The notes: generated by a model from the letters alone, not told the origin. A stretch of 64,000 bases of DNA from Candidatus Gillettellia adelgis (GCA_020541285.1 CP047043.1:1178001-1242000), one strand, 5' to 3'. Positions 1-12,533 are shown, counted from the stretch's first letter. Program-made: numbers and translations.

Positions 1-340
1 TGTAAATGCGCAATGAGAAACTAAAATTTTGATAATTGCCAATGTATTATGGTCAAAAAAGATATACTGACAAGTGTATAACATAATGTGCCGGCCGACA
101 TATACTCTTATTTTAGAGGTCTAGAAAATTACAAATAATAACGATAGATTTATTCGGACCTAACCTGAAAAATTAGGTAAGCTAATCAACATCGATAAAG
201 CCTTACATGCACAAAGCCTATAAACTATAGAGAGTTTATAGAATACACAAGAATTCCTAAATATTAGTAGAATAAGCTTTCAAAGCAGAAATAGAACACA
301 GCAATATAGTAAACCCTTACCGCAGTATATCGAGCATCAT
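1..340. other. non-coding flank, nothing recognised
   Basis: AT-rich sequence downstream of mrcB with no convincing reading frame, RNA or terminator. In E. coli the gene after mrcB is fhuA; no trace of it can be read here. Confidence 0.6.
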
Positions 341-2845
341 TTATGAACCAAATATGTCTTGTATCCAGTCAGTAATCTTTCTGCTATCTTCTTGGTCATT
401 TTCAACATTCTGATTATGCTCTTGTATAGTTATTTTGCTAGACTGACACAAACCCTCTGGTTTTTCAATCCAAACAGGTATAGTGCGTAAATTACTACCA
501 TCACTGTCGCATATAAAGTTTCCTGACACATCAATCATCATTGGATTAATATTCTCAGGCGGTTGTAGTATCAATGGCAATGGCGTTTGATTTTCTAGAT
601 AACGACGGTATAAAGTCAGAGCACCATTAGCGCCTGTTAATTTAGTAGAGCCATTATTATCACGCCCCACCCAAGTGATCACAACTTCTTTACCATCAAT
701 ACCAACAAACCAACTATCGCGCAAATCATTAGTAGTGCCAGTCTTTGCTGCTAAATTATAGCGCGAAAACTGCAGCGATAAAGAACGGGAGGTTCCATAG
801 ATTACACCTTGCTGCATCGCATATAATGTTAAGTACGCTGCTTGTGCTGGCACCATAGATTCTGCTTGAGGAAAACTATGATATAATACCACTCCTTCAT
901 CAGTCATGACTGAACGCACTGCGGATAGTGTCGCGCGTTTGCCACCACCAGCAATAGTCTGATACTCCTGCGCTACTTCCATTGGTGTCAAACCTATCGC
1001 CCCTAACAACATTGAAGGTACTAAGTTGATTCCTGTGCTTGGAACACCTAACAACCTTAAGGTAGCACCAATTTGAGGTAAGCCTACAGATAAACCAAGG
1101 TTGACCGTAGGCACGTTCAATGAATCAGCTAGCGCATCAACTAGTAACACTTGTTTCCGGAACTTATGATCATAATTATTTGGCTGCCAAATAACACCAT
1201 GCGACTGCTGTAAAAGCAACGGCTCATCTATCAGCCAAGTATTAAGACGATACTTATCCGGCTCAGATAGCGCAGCTAAATATGTTGGAGGTTTAGCTAA
1301 CGAACCGACTAGACGCCGCGCCTGCACCGCGCGATTAAATCCAGCAAACTGCGGGTTAGCACCACCTACTACGGCTCTAATTTCACCACTTAAGCGATCG
1401 ACAATAACCATTGCCGCCTCCAAATCCTTCATGTAGCAGGAAGAACGTAGAGCTGCTATACCGAATAACACTGCTTTTTCCGCTGCATCTTGCGATACTG
1501 GGTCTAATGTGGTAAATATTTTCATGCCAGACAAGTTATTAACTTGATTGCCTAGTTTATCTTGCAACTCCTGACGCACTATCTGCATAAATGCAGGTTG
1601 CGGCGTAATAAATCCACCTTTTGGTTGTATGTTTAATGGATATTGACGTAGTATATTATATCGATTAACACAAATAATATTTTTTTTAAGCAAAAGTTTA
1701 AGTACTAAATTACGGCGCTCTAATGCCACGGAGGGATGGCGCCAAGGATTATAAAATGAAGCACCTTTAACCATACCTACCAGCAATGCTTGCTGATCAA
1801 GATTTAGCTCAGCTACCGGACGACCAAAGTAATATAAGCTAGCTAGTGGGAACCCACGAATTTGATCGTTACCACTCTGACCAAGGTACACTTCATTCAA
1901 ATACAGTTCAAGAATACGATCTTTACTATAACGATAGTCCATTAACAATGCCATATAGGCTTCATTAACCTTGCGCCATAGTGAACGCTCGTTGGTCAGA
2001 AATAGGTTTTTTACTAGTTGCTGTGTTAAAGTACTGCCGCCCTGTACTGCACGGCCGGCAGTTAAATTCACGAGCACTGCACGACATATAGAGTAAGGAC
2101 GTATCCCGTCATGTTCATAAAAATGACGATCTTCAGTAAGAATCAGTGTATTAACTAATAAAGCAGGAAAGCCGGTACGTGGAATAAATAACCGCTGCTC
2201 ACCATTTGATGATTGCAGTATGGTAATTAGACGAGGATCGAGGCGGAAGTAGCCAAAGTTACGCTGATTTTCCATATTTTTAATTTTCGATAAACGGTGA
2301 CTCTGAAAATTCATGCAAGCATAGATCTGCTCTTCTTTTCCGTCAGGAAAATTAAACGGGCGACGCAATATGTAAATTTTATTTGCCTGCACAGTAAACT
2401 CTCCGGGACGGGTAATACGAGTGACCCGTCGATACTGTATACTTTCTAGTACCTTGATCATCTCCTGTTTGCTGTATGGCATGCCTGGCTCTAAATTAAT
2501 CATACGACTGTACACTACTGCTGGAAGCTGCCAGACTTTGCCGTCGATTCGTTTGCGAATTTGGGAATCTAAATACATACCATATGCCACTAGTAGTGTG
2601 ACGATTAGTAACATCCCTTTTAGAATCACACTACACCATGCGCGTTTCTTATACGATAGCATTACATTTACCTGACGTGGCATAAGTGCTTTTTCCGGTT
2701 GACCGACTTTGTCGTTAAAAAGATCAAGGTCTTTGCAACGATCTCGGTAAGAACTTCTTGAATGACGCGATGTGGTGCGTTTTATGTGTTTTTCTGTACG
2801 TTCCATAGGCTTTCTGTCATTCTCGGAAATAACGATTGCCCTCAT
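341..2845 (-). CDS. mrcB: penicillin-binding protein 1B (bifunctional transglycosylase/transpeptidase)
   Basis: Class A PBP that polymerises lipid II into glycan strands and cross-links the peptides at the inner membrane. The 834-residue product is close to E. coli PBP1b (844). It has a basic cytoplasmic tail, one membrane segment at about residues 72-91, a UB2H region at about 100-200 (the LpoB-binding domain in E. coli), and a glycosyltransferase domain with [10 protein letters not shown] (catalytic Glu238) and [12 protein letters not shown] (269-280). The transpeptidase domain has SLAK (Ser515, Lys518), SLN (575-577) and KTGTT (701-705). All catalytic motifs are intact, so the protein should be active. 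The start fits the E. coli N-terminus (ENDRKP against GNDREP). The C-terminal tail lacks E. coli's Gln/Pro-rich stretch but keeps a WIQDIFGS end. In E. coli, hrpB, thpR and sfsA lie between mrcB and dksA; here that interval has decayed. Confidence 0.97.
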   Translation of the reverse strand: MRAIVISENDRKPMERTEKHIKRTTSRHSRSSYRDRCKDLDLFNDKVGQPEKALMPRQVNVMLSYKKRAWCSVILKGMLLIVTLLVAYGMYLDSQIRKRIDGKVWQLPAVVYSRMINLEPGMPYSKQEMIKVLESIQYRRVTRITRPGEFTVQANKIYILRRPFNFPDGKEEQIYACMNFQSHRLSKIKNMENQRNFGYFRLDPRLITILQSSNGEQRLFIPRTGFPALLVNTLILTEDRHFYEHDGIRPYSICRAVLVNLTAGRAVQGGSTLTQQLVKNLFLTNERSLWRKVNEAYMALLMDYRYSKDRILELYLNEVYLGQSGNDQIRGFPLASLYYFGRPVAELNLDQQALLVGMVKGASFYNPWRHPSVALERRNLVLKLLLKKNIICVNRYNILRQYPLNIQPKGGFITPQPAFMQIVRQELQDKLGNQVNNLSGMKIFTTLDPVSQDAAEKAVLFGIAALRSSCYMKDLEAAMVIVDRLSGEIRAVVGGANPQFAGFNRAVQARRLVGSLAKPPTYLAALSEPDKYRLNTWLIDEPLLLQQSHGVIWQPNNYDHKFRKQVLLVDALADSLNVPTVNLGLSVGLPQIGATLRLLGVPSTGINLVPSMLLGAIGLTPMEVAQEYQTIAGGGKRATLSAVRSVMTDEGVVLYHSFPQAESMVPAQAAYLTLYAMQQGVIYGTSRSLSLQFSRYNLAAKTGTTNDLRDSWFVGIDGKEVVITWVGRDNNGSTKLTGANGALTLYRRYLENQTPLPLILQPPENINPMMIDVSGNFICDSDGSNLRTIPVWIEKPEGLCQSSKITIQEHNQNVENDQEDSRKITDWIQDIFGS

Positions 2846-4139
2846 AGAATGACGATAGTATTATCCCATATACTATAAGCTATATATAAATAATCTTTGT
2901 CGTTCACGTTAGTGATATACTAATGCAAGTAGCCCTAGGGATTATTTCGGCTCATGCTTACAGTGCAATTAGCTCTGCTTTTAACATATGAGCTTGTTAG
3001 TGATCAATCTATGAATCACTCTACTATTGTCTGCCGGTAACTTATATTACGATTGATCTCTCTGGTCAATCTCACTAAAAATTGATCAATAATTTTTATA
3101 AATTTATAAACAGTCAAAACACAGCGATACCACTAATTATCTGTTAGCTTGTTGTTCTAATAACATTAATTTTCGTGCAGCTATCTATTATATAGATTTT
3201 CATGCAATTTATAGGAAATAAGTTGTCAGTAAGTCTTCTGTATAATAAGAACTATATTCTATCTATAGAATAAGAGTATTATACTTAATATTACAACGGA
3301 ATTATATTAGAGTAACCGCTCATTGCTCTGTCGTTATTGACATTAATACCTTTTAGTTCTCAGATAATTTTATAACGATCAAACCATTTCTCATACTTAC
3401 AAATATTATGGATCACGCTATATGCTTTCTTAAAATGCGTACTGTCAGATTAATTGCTAATAACTTTCAGTATTTTCGTACACAGTCATTAAGATTATTT
3501 TCGCATGAAACACACAGATTTTCATCATAACTACTATTCTTAGTAGATAGTTTAATACAAAATTATTCTACAGATAATGATGATTATTTGTAAACAATGC
3601 AATAATCGCATTGATGTAGTGGAGGCTTAAGAGTCAGCATATCAGTACGACTATGCTATGAATAATTAGGAAAAATTAAGCAATATTAGTTAACCAATAA
3701 AGTTAGGACCAGATGAGTACTATGCATACAGAGATTTTATAATTTAGTAAAATTAAAAGAAAAAATAACGTGAGTATTAGTACAATGCAAAATGCACAAT
3801 AAAGAATTTTATTCTTATTACCTTTTGATACAATCTGCTATAAGACATGTTGATACATCACATAAATATATAATATCAAAATTGCTTAATAGAATATATA
3901 CGTTAAGATTAGAAGTTGTTTATATGGGACAAGTGTCATATAATCGTATATTTGATGTAATGAGTTACTGTTTCGTTTAAAATAACCTGATACAAAATGT
4001 AATAACTATTAATATATCGTAAAATTCGCATTTATTAAGAATCTTCTGGATAATGAGATTATATCATTGATCCTCTGTTTTTTTATTTATAGTGTGGATT
4101 TTTATCAAAACTAAAAAGTACGTATTTATTATATTGTAG
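2846..4139. other. gene desert between mrcB and the sfsA relic
   Basis: No supported gene. By E. coli synteny this interval once held hrpB and thpR (about 3 kb together), so most of that DNA has been deleted and the rest is unreadable. A 62-codon ORF at 3792-3980 has no recognisable family and looks like chance in AT-rich DNA. Confidence 0.6.
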
Positions 4140-5080
4140 CAACCAACAATTAAAAGAAATTATAAAGGTTGTGGAATGGTTAATCGCAAATGTTTTTTTA
4201 GTATTTACGATGGCTCTTTAAACCTTACACGTCACACTTGTTCCCAAGCCAATATAATATTGGAAAAAACAGATATATAATCTTGTAATAGAATACGTAA
4301 TGCTCAAATAACTACTGTATTCCTAATTTCGAATTCACTGAACACTTTGAATAGCTAATCATTTGAGATAGTAAGGCCTGACTTTAGCAATGTGCTATCT
4401 TGTAATATTTAAGGATATAACTACTATTACAAGATGCCTGGTTAACAATCTAGATACTTAATCTTTTATTTAATACACTCCTATAACAGCCCAGAGTACT
4501 AGAGGTAACTCTATTAGTAATCATAGTTGAGTCTACATTATAATAATATATGTTTACTCAATCATCATGATTCTATCATGAGTGGGGTGGCCAATAAAAT
4601 TAGTAACTCATCGATGCCAGGTAAGTGCTAGATTCCATGTTACTTATATGACAACAAAATTAACAAGTGCCTGAAAATTCTGAATCTTCTGAACCATTCA
4701 GATGCAGTTACATAACTAACAGATCCAATATAACGACTTTACTGCTATACAAACACATGTAATTCGAACGACTTGTCAGTAGTGCTAACTCAATAGGCTT
4801 ATAAAATTTTATCTAAGTAATATTATTATGAATAAGATTGGTGCTAGCAATGCACTCGCTGCTAATAAACTGGGCGTCTAAAAAACTTGCTAGTGATAAC
4901 ATTCTATAATGATAAGGGAGATCTTATGCCTCTGAAAATACTAGCAGATACCATGATATTTCATATAACGTAACCTTCAAACGATCAGGTAAAATATAAC
5001 ATCATAGCTCAATTAATGATTATTTAGATTCTTAATATTAAAACCAACATTAATAACAACCTATATAGGCTATACAAAAG
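4140..5080 (+). pseudogene. sfsA: relic of sfsA (sugar fermentation stimulation protein)
   Basis: Scattered similarity to E. coli SfsA runs in the expected order across several frames. Near the start, DGSLNLTRHTCSQAN (about 4210-4255) resembles the DGRELTLHCPNTGAM segment. Near 4910-4965, GDLMPLKILADTMIF resembles RELMSVAAEGQRAVIFF. Near 5005-5050, AQLM followed after a stop by ILNIKTNI resembles AQLL then ILAYKAEL. Stops and frameshifts interrupt all of it. Position supports the call: sfsA lies directly upstream of dksA on the same strand in E. coli. The similarity is weak, so this is inference from order plus fragments; boundaries are approximate. Confidence 0.5.
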
Positions 5081-5236
5081 ACAAACTGGCCATCATGCGT
5101 TATATCAAATAACAATATAGCTCATCAAAGTGCGCTAGTTTAGTGAGGATTACATATTAAGTCATTATGATAATAGCTCTATAAAGAACCAAGAAATACT
5201 GGTATTACCTAGCCACGATAATATAGGAGAAGCAAC

Positions 5237-5689
5237 ATGCAAGACACAGAAAATCGCAAAACCTCTTCCTTGAGTATTCTTGCTATTGCAGGGGTAGAGC
5301 CATATCAAGCAAAACCATCTGAAGAATACATGAATACCGCTCAGTTATCGCACTTCAAGTGTATTCTTGAAGCATGGCGTAATCAGCTTAAAGACGAAGT
5401 AGAACGTACCATGTCATATATGCGAGATGCAGCAGTCAATTTTCCAGACCCAGTAGATCGTGCTGTACAGGAAGAAGAATTCAGTCTCGCGCTGCGTAAC
5501 CGTGACCGCGAACGTACACTAATTAAAAAAATCGAAAAAACACTAAAAAAAATAGAAGAAGATTTTGGCTACTGCAAAACCTGCAGAGTAGAAATCGGTA
5601 TTCGTCGCCTTGAAGCACGTCCTACTGCTGATCTATGTATCGACTGTAAAACTTTAGCGGAAATCCGTGCAAAGCAGATGGCTGGCTAA
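5237..5689 (+). CDS. dksA: RNA polymerase-binding transcription factor DksA
   Basis: Binds the RNA polymerase secondary channel and, with ppGpp, resets promoter kinetics (represses rRNA, activates amino-acid promoters). The 150-residue product is one shorter than E. coli DksA (151). The coiled-coil tip sequence PDPVDRA, with its two key Asp residues, is intact, as is the zinc finger CKTC...CIDC (four Cys). The extreme C-terminus (KQMAG) matches E. coli. A GGAG ribosome-binding site lies at 5227-5230 with suitable spacing. The single missing residue is in the helix just before the zinc finger, where E. coli reads VEDEDF and this gene IEEDF, right after a run of A tracts (A7, A6, A8 between about 5524 and 5552). 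Retention of a global stress regulator is notable in such a reduced genome. Confidence 0.98.
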   Translation: MQDTENRKTSSLSILAIAGVEPYQAKPSEEYMNTAQLSHFKCILEAWRNQLKDEVERTMSYMRDAAVNFPDPVDRAVQEEEFSLALRNRDRERTLIKKIEKTLKKIEEDFGYCKTCRVEIGIRRLEARPTADLCIDCKTLAEIRAKQMAG

Positions 5690-6090
5690 TCAAGCCATTA
5701 TAGTCTAAAGAATTTAAATTAACGAAATGAGTACTACATCGATCAACTGCGCATTTACATAGATAGAGCTATTATTCTAAACAGCAGGCTATACACGAAG
5801 CATACGGTGTTTGAATTTTAGCACTTATACACAATGTACTCGAAGCAGCAGGAAGGAAGCACGATAATCTTGCGTGCTAATATTTTTGAAGACATTTGAC
5901 TATATCGGCAGTATATTAAGCATATATTAAATTTAATGAACAAGGTAAAATCAGTAATATATGGAGCTAACTTAGTAATTAATTTACTACAATCACGACT
6001 GCACGTTAAATAATATCAAGTATCTCATGCAAACGAGACGATAAAAGTTATTTTAACACAATTTATATAATAAGAGACATGTTAAGAGCA
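5690..6090. other. intergenic, nothing recognised
   Basis: About 400 bp between the converging ends of dksA and ygdQ. A short ATGGCT/AGCCAT inverted repeat overlaps the dksA stop (about 5680-5700), but there is no T tract, so it is not called a terminator. Confidence 0.55.
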
Positions 6091-6795
6091 CTATTCTTTG
6101 TTAGTGCGCACCATATTAAGAATTTCAACCACTATTGAAAAGAACATAGCGAAATACATGTAACCTTTTGGTGCATGCACTGTAAGACTTTCTAGTATTA
6201 ACGTACTACCTACCAGTATTAAAAACGCTAGCGCCAAAACTTTAACCGATTTATGCCGATTAACAAACTCACTAATTGCGCGTGCCGCATACATCATAAT
6301 GCTAATAGCAGTCATCACTGCAGCCATCATGATCAATACGTTGTCGGAGAGTCCTACTGCAGTAATTACAGAGTCTAAACTAAAAATAACATCTAACAAT
6401 ATAATTTGAATAATACTTCCAAAAAAGCTATACGCCTGCGTATGCTTTTCTTCGTGTGAATTTTTTATAGTATAATAGATTTCTTTGCTAACTTTCCAGA
6501 TCAAGAAAAGTCCACCAAATAGTAATATTAAATCCCGAATAGAAACGCTATGAGCCATGATCTTGAATAACGGATGTGTCAGCCGAATGACCCAAGTAAT
6601 CGAACCTAGCAACAACAAACGCGCTAACATAGCAAGAGTCAGACCTAGGCGCTGTGCCTTATGCTGTTGTGTTTTCGGTAGCTTCTCTACGATCAAAGAA
6701 AGAAAAATAATATTATCAAGACCCAAAATAATTTCAAGCATAATTAACATACTAAAAGTTAACCAAGCATTGGGGTCTATAAACATTTTATACAT
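6091..6795 (-). CDS. ygdQ: TerC-family inner-membrane protein YgdQ
   Basis: Integral membrane protein of the TerC/YgdQ family (234 residues; E. coli YgdQ is about 237). The family is linked to metal-ion handling; the E. coli protein's exact substrate is not settled. Visible features are about seven hydrophobic segments, the family signatures LEIILGLDNIIFLSL (about residues 20-34) with its acidic residue in the membrane, and LDVIFSLDSVITAVGLSDN (about 134-152), plus a conserved KGYMYFAMFFSIVVE segment near the C-terminus. The start is placed at the ATG of MYKMFIDPNAW, matching the spacing of E. coli's N-terminus. The E. coli neighbours mutH and tas are absent, so synteny with dksA is a rearrangement. 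Confidence 0.93.
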   Translation of the reverse strand: MYKMFIDPNAWLTFSMLIMLEIILGLDNIIFLSLIVEKLPKTQQHKAQRLGLTLAMLARLLLLGSITWVIRLTHPLFKIMAHSVSIRDLILLFGGLFLIWKVSKEIYYTIKNSHEEKHTQAYSFFGSIIQIILLDVIFSLDSVITAVGLSDNVLIMMAAVMTAISIMMYAARAISEFVNRHKSVKVLALAFLILVGSTLILESLTVHAPKGYMYFAMFFSIVVEILNMVRTNKE

Positions 6796-9700
6796 TGCCT
6801 ACACACTTTAAGAAAAATACAGTAAATTATTAGAATTAATGATCATTATCTCGACAGAAAAAACTAACTAATTGCTGTAATGAGAACGTTAGATTTTATC
6901 TTAGGATATGCACACTATTGTAGTCAGTTAAAAACAAGTATAAGGATTAATCATGTAAGCGCCTGAAGAATACGTGAAATATCACGTACTACTTAGGTAA
7001 AATATGATAAATAACAGGGTATCATGAATGAGTGCTGAGATTAAACAATATCTTAATAACGATATGTCAATGAAACTCTACTTAAAATAAAAGCTTTTAA
7101 CTAACATTACCGTTCATTAAACGCATTCACCAATAGCCTGAGTTGATAATTTTTTCTTTTCTGCTATATACTAGAACTGTATTGCTTTACTAAAACGCAT
7201 AATCTTATGTTTTAAGTAAGTACAAAACATTAGAACTTTTAGTTCTTCTTGCATTGAAATATAAAATTTCCTTCTTTACAGCGACTAAATGATATAGCGA
7301 CGGTGATCTAATTTAAAAATATATCTATAGATCGGTCTACCCGATTTTAAGAAATCTCAGTATTCTCACTAACTTATAACAATCACTATTAAACATGTAA
7401 CGCATTTATTTATGGTAAGTAAAGATAAAATAAAGGTGATAATGGTTTCTCAAGATTCATTAAAATATAAACGTAATAAGTTTCTAGTTTTACGCTAATT
7501 TCATAGTACTTATATTAAGATGTCTGTCAATAATGCCGACAACATACTCTCATAATCTATTCATTCAACCTTTATTGCACTGCCTACCTTTAGGAATAAG
7601 ACATTCTACAAACATTATTTAGTTACTGAACCTATGCTTGATAAAAACCTAAATACTCTTAAAAATTATTTTTCGCTTTTTAGTAAAGAGCATTATAAAG
7701 ATATAGTTCTATAACTTATAGCCTATTGCTTTATATGAAACCAAATGATCTTTACACTTATAAAGTGTAATCTACAGAAAGCTGTTAATAGAGTATTTAA
7801 TATGTCGTACATTAATCAGAGCAACACTTGATAAACACATTGATGCATTATAAGGATCAGTTACATTGATCTTTGAAGTGCGGTTAAATAAATATAATTA
7901 TTACATGATCATAAATCATATGTTTATTACTACTAAAACAACATTTTTAATAAATTCCGAGATAATTTAAGAAAAGATTTAATGTGACTCAGAATGTATA
8001 TGTTATCTTTATGAGAAATAATGTTGAATGCAACCTCTTGATTTTTATAAAACTGTTTGTTATTATACCTTATCGGTTCAAATAAAAATGATTGTTTAAG
8101 AGACAATTAAGAATAAGTGTTTTAATCTCTATAGAAAATCAAGCTAAAACTTTTTAATACTTACAATATGCCTAAACTATTTTACGATTAATCATGATAA
8201 ATATACTTTATACGACTTTACCAATCTATTATTACATACGTGAATACATTGTGTATTAAATAAACAGTTAAGTATTTAGAAGTATTTCTGAATAAAACCT
8301 AATTAGGTTATATCATCATATGATGCATTACTGAAAAAATTGATAAGTCATGGTTATCGGTTACATCCTTTAAATATCATGGGCTCACTGTCTCGCAACA
8401 GTTTTAGATCCAAAAACTATTAAGTTTATTATGTAAACATACTAAGAAATTATAAGAAATATTCGTTATAGCCTATAAAATTAAAATAAACAAAAACAAG
8501 ACTATTATGTTATTTGGTTGTATTTATCTAAGATACGCACAAAAGATATCTACCTGCAATTATCTATAGAAAATCTCTAAGATAGAAGCAATGAAAACTA
8601 ATATTTTAAATAGAGTCATAACGCTTAACCGACATATATAGCCACTACGATGACTTGTAGTTTTAAGTACAATAACTGTTTATATTGTTCTAAAACCATG
8701 TGATATTACATTTATTTTATTAACTTAATATTTTATAAAATAATTATATTAATTATATTAATTATATATGTAGGTAGGTACACATATTTTTTGTTGATTT
8801 CAGTGAGATTTTTACGTCGGCCATTAGTAATTAAAAAATTTTATCCTCTAATCTTTAGCCTGTAACTTAGCGCAGTCGTAGAGCAAGCGAATGCTCGATT
8901 CATTAATTTTTTTGTGGCGTTTTCTAGAAGATGTTCATATTATACGTAAAGGAATTCATTAGCATATAAAACATACTGCCATACTTAGGCATTCACTATA
9001 ATAAAGATTACACGCACAGATCACTAGCTAACTATCTCTTTTAAGATCAGTATGAATACAATGTTAAAAGGTAAACATATTATTGGTTGATTCTATTTTA
9101 GCTATTTTTAACCGATATCTCACTATATCTTAGCTTATTTCTTATATCCAAACAAATCATTAGAAATAATGAGCTTGTTGTCCTTCATTATCTAGTGCAG
9201 TTTTATAAACTTTTACGCGCATTTCTTACACTAATGCGCTGTATTTGTACAATACACTAGATAGATTGCTTCATCTGCAACTTTTATCAGCATCAATCTT
9301 TTTGCATTCAACATCGTGTGTGAGTGATTTTATATCATATTCCGTCTACTTTTGCTCATGACATTTGTCTTTAATATCAAATATTACTTGATATCTTAAT
9401 AAGTGACATGTTCGATATTATGCACCACATACTTATCAAAGACCCTTCTTTTCACACTTTAACTGACTATGGCTCCATCGCCCTCTGATATTCTAAGATA
9501 CATCCATCATTTCTGTAGAAATAAATGTTAAGTAATCACATAAAAGATTAAAAGATCAGGGGCTAGAAAACACTTTTATTAATTAAAAGTTTATTATGAA
9601 CGTTTGCAATAAAGGAGTGTAGATCCTAAATTGTCAGATAATAACTTTAGATTATACTATTAAAAATAAAGCTTTCTTATAAAATATCAGCATGAATAAA

Positions 9701-10676
9701 TAATCATCAAGATGTATCATAATAATGCTTTTAATGTCACAGAGTTTACAAAACTCATCAAACAACCTTCAGCAAAACATTATTATGTTGCGCTGCTAAC
9801 TATAATGTTTGTGACCATAACATAGCTTGCTAATACTATGTTAGCACTTTATAAACCACTGCATTATAATTTATAGTGTTGCATAACTACTGATGGTAAG
9901 CAGTATAGCAATATCATGAAGTGATTCATCTGGATGTTCAGTGTTTCAGGATATCTTCTGTATCCATTCCCAGAATTTTAAATCGTCATAACTCACTAAA
10001 TGTCTTATATATTGTATGATATTTATACACCTAATCACTGATCTTCCGCCATCAGATGGCTATCATTGTATCCATAAATACTTTAATATTAAGAATAGTA
10101 ATATCGCAACAAATCGATTATAAACCACTTTAAAGAGTATTTATTTAGCATAGCAAAACTACACTCTAAAAAACAAAATTCATTAACTGCTACTATGTAT
10201 ATCCGTAGTACTTGAAATAAAAATTAGCTAACATTAATGCAATCTGTAGCGTGATAAGCATAAAATAAATAACAATCAGTAAGTTACATTATCGATTATA
10301 ATGCTATCTATTTTTACTTTTTAAAACAGCCTATAACAATAAACTGCAATACTTTACTCATTGACCTGTATAATTACACAGTACGAAACTGTTAAATTGC
10401 TATAATCAAACGTACGCAATCTTATGTTAATAGCATTATTATGCTTGATGCCCATTGCCGAAGATACTAAATATTTTTAAAACTACATAAACATATAAAA
10501 TATCATGTATCTATAGGGTGCTCCTGATGATTATTTATCTTAAAGTTACGCTAATATAACTCGATAACGTATAATAAACTTGCTAACGCAGTTTACAATT
10601 AAAGATTAAAGCGATTTTTCTTCGGCGACTCATTGGGATAACACAATATATTTTAACCTCTTATTTTGGAGAACAC
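6796..10676. other. 3.9 kb gene desert
   Basis: No reading frame, RNA gene or relic could be supported on either strand. Base composition is strongly AT-rich and stops are dense in all frames. It contains a short tandem repeat at 8741-8767 and a possible worn tRNA fragment near 8868-8905, listed separately. It most likely represents several genes eroded beyond recognition. Confidence 0.6.
8741..8767. repeat. three perfect tandem copies of a 9-mer
   Basis: The unit TAATTATAT occurs three times head to tail, followed shortly by TAGGTAGGTA. It is a simple AT-rich microrepeat in the desert, probably from polymerase slippage. Confidence 0.8.
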
Positions 10677-12533
10677 ATGCGCGCATTTAGGCAATATTTT
10701 AGTGGCATATTTAGAGTGACTTGGCGTCTTCTACATTTTATTAGGGGTGTGATCCTTAATGCATTCCTGGTGTTACTAATCTTGATTGGAGGAAAAATTT
10801 ATCTATATTTTCAAAACTTAAGCATCCAAACAACGCCAAAATTCGGCGCACTTCTAGTCGATTTAAGCGGAGTCGTAGTTGATCAACCCTCTATAAATAA
10901 TAAAGTACGACAATGGGGGTCTGCACTTTTGAACGCCCCTAAACACCAAATACAAGAAAATTCATTATTCAAATTGGTGCATAGCATACGTCAAGCCCAA
11001 GAAGATCCAAGTATTACTGGTATGGTATTGCAGTTACACAACTTTGCTGGTACCGACCAACCGTCACTGCACTATATCGGCAAAGCACTACGTGCATTCC
11101 GAAACAGCGGAAAACCTATCCTAGCTATTGGCGATAATTACAGCCAAGCACAGTACTACCTAGCGAGTTACGCCAATAAGATTTACTTATCACCACAGGG
11201 TGCAGTCAACCTAGTAGGTTTTTCTAGCAAAAATTTATATTATAAATCGTTACTGGAGACATTTAAAGTTACTCCGCATATTTTTCGCGTAGGAACCTAT
11301 AAATCGGCGGTTGAGCCGCTGATCCGCGATAGTATGTCACTAGCTGCGCGTGAAGCGAATAGCCACTGGATTAACGGGTTATGGAAAAATTACTTAGACA
11401 CTATAGCGGATAATTGTCATCGTACTCCCCAACAACTATTCCCTGCATCTGATAAACTACTCAGTAGATTTCAGGCGGTAGATGGAGATACTGCACGTTA
11501 TGCATTAGATAATAATCTGGTAGATGAATTGGCATCACGCACAACCATTGAACATCAACTAATAAAAAGTTTTGGGTGGAATAAACAAACAAATAACTTC
11601 AACGCTATTAGCATTTATGACTACCAACCACAACATATCGAGCATCAAGGCGGCGAAATTGCTGTAGTATTTGCTAATGGTACTATTATAGATGGAGATC
11701 AACTGTCTGGTACTATAGGCAGCGATACTATCGCCGCAGAACTACGTCAAGTGCGTTTAAACCCAAAAATCAAAGCGTTAATATTCCGTATTAACAGCCC
11801 AGGCGGTAGCGTTAGTGCATCTGAAGTAATTCGTGCTGAACTAGCTGAAGTGCGCGCTTCCGGTAAACCAGTAGTAGTGTCAATGGGTGGCATGGCAGCT
11901 TCTGGCGGCTACTGGATATCAACGCCAGCTGACTATATTATCGCAAGCCCAAGCACTCTCACTGGCTCTATCGGCATTTTTGGTGTTATCAATACTTACG
12001 AGAGAACACTAGACAGTATTGGCGTGCATTCTGACGGTATAGCAACCTCACCATTAGCTGAGGTGACAATAGCCGCAGCACTACCTAAAGTCGTCTCACA
12101 AAGAATGCAACTAACTATTGAACATGATTACAATAATTTTATCAATCTGGTAGCTAAGGCGCGTAACATGGTACCTCAAAAAGTACGTGACGTTGCTCAG
12201 GGACGCGTTTGGTTAGGTAGCGATGCTAAGGATAAAGGGTTAGTTGATGAATTGGGTGACTTTGATGACGCCGTAAAGAAAGCTGCAGAACTAGCTAAAC
12301 TACAGCAGTGGCACCTAAATTGGTGTATCAATACCTCCACGTGGACCGATATAGTGCTTAGTAATTTGTGCGAATTAATTCATATTATGATCCCAATCAA
12401 TATTCACTCGATACTACCAGATCCATTAGCATCTATGGCATTCACCATACAGACACAGATAAGATCACTGAATATCCTTGACGACCCACAGAATTGCTAT
12501 GCATTCTGTTTAACCTGTGGAGAAGTTCAGTAA
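10677..12533 (+). CDS. sppA: signal peptide peptidase / protease IV
   Basis: Membrane-bound serine protease that degrades cleaved signal peptides. The product has exactly the E. coli length (618). It has an N-terminal membrane anchor at about residues 24-46 and two tandem S49 domains. The Ser-Lys dyad is present: Lys209 in RVGTYKSAVEP in the first domain and Ser409 in GGMAASGGYW in the second. The NSPGGS motif (373-378) is also present. A TTGGAG ribosome-binding site precedes the ATG. It is followed 86 bp later by ansA on the same strand, the same pair as in E. coli, so the two may be co-transcribed. No sign of decay. Confidence 0.97.
   Translation: MRAFRQYFSGIFRVTWRLLHFIRGVILNAFLVLLILIGGKIYLYFQNLSIQTTPKFGALLVDLSGVVVDQPSINNKVRQWGSALLNAPKHQIQENSLFKLVHSIRQAQEDPSITGMVLQLHNFAGTDQPSLHYIGKALRAFRNSGKPILAIGDNYSQAQYYLASYANKIYLSPQGAVNLVGFSSKNLYYKSLLETFKVTPHIFRVGTYKSAVEPLIRDSMSLAAREANSHWINGLWKNYLDTIADNCHRTPQQLFPASDKLLSRFQAVDGDTARYALDNNLVDELASRTTIEHQLIKSFGWNKQTNNFNAISIYDYQPQHIEHQGGEIAVVFANGTIIDGDQLSGTIGSDTIAAELRQVRLNPKIKALIFRINSPGGSVSASEVIRAELAEVRASGKPVVVSMGGMAASGGYWISTPADYIIASPSTLTGSIGIFGVINTYERTLDSIGVHSDGIATSPLAEVTIAAALPKVVSQRMQLTIEHDYNNFINLVAKARNMVPQKVRDVAQGRVWLGSDAKDKGLVDELGDFDDAVKKAAELAKLQQWHLNWCINTSTWTDIVLSNLCELIHIMIPINIHSILPDPLASMAFTIQTQIRSLNILDDPQNCYAFCLTCGEVQ

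Noticed and set aside
3792-3980. Small ORF in the mrcB-sfsA gap
   Set aside because: No family, no convincing ribosome-binding site and AT-driven composition; expected by chance in several kilobases of such DNA.
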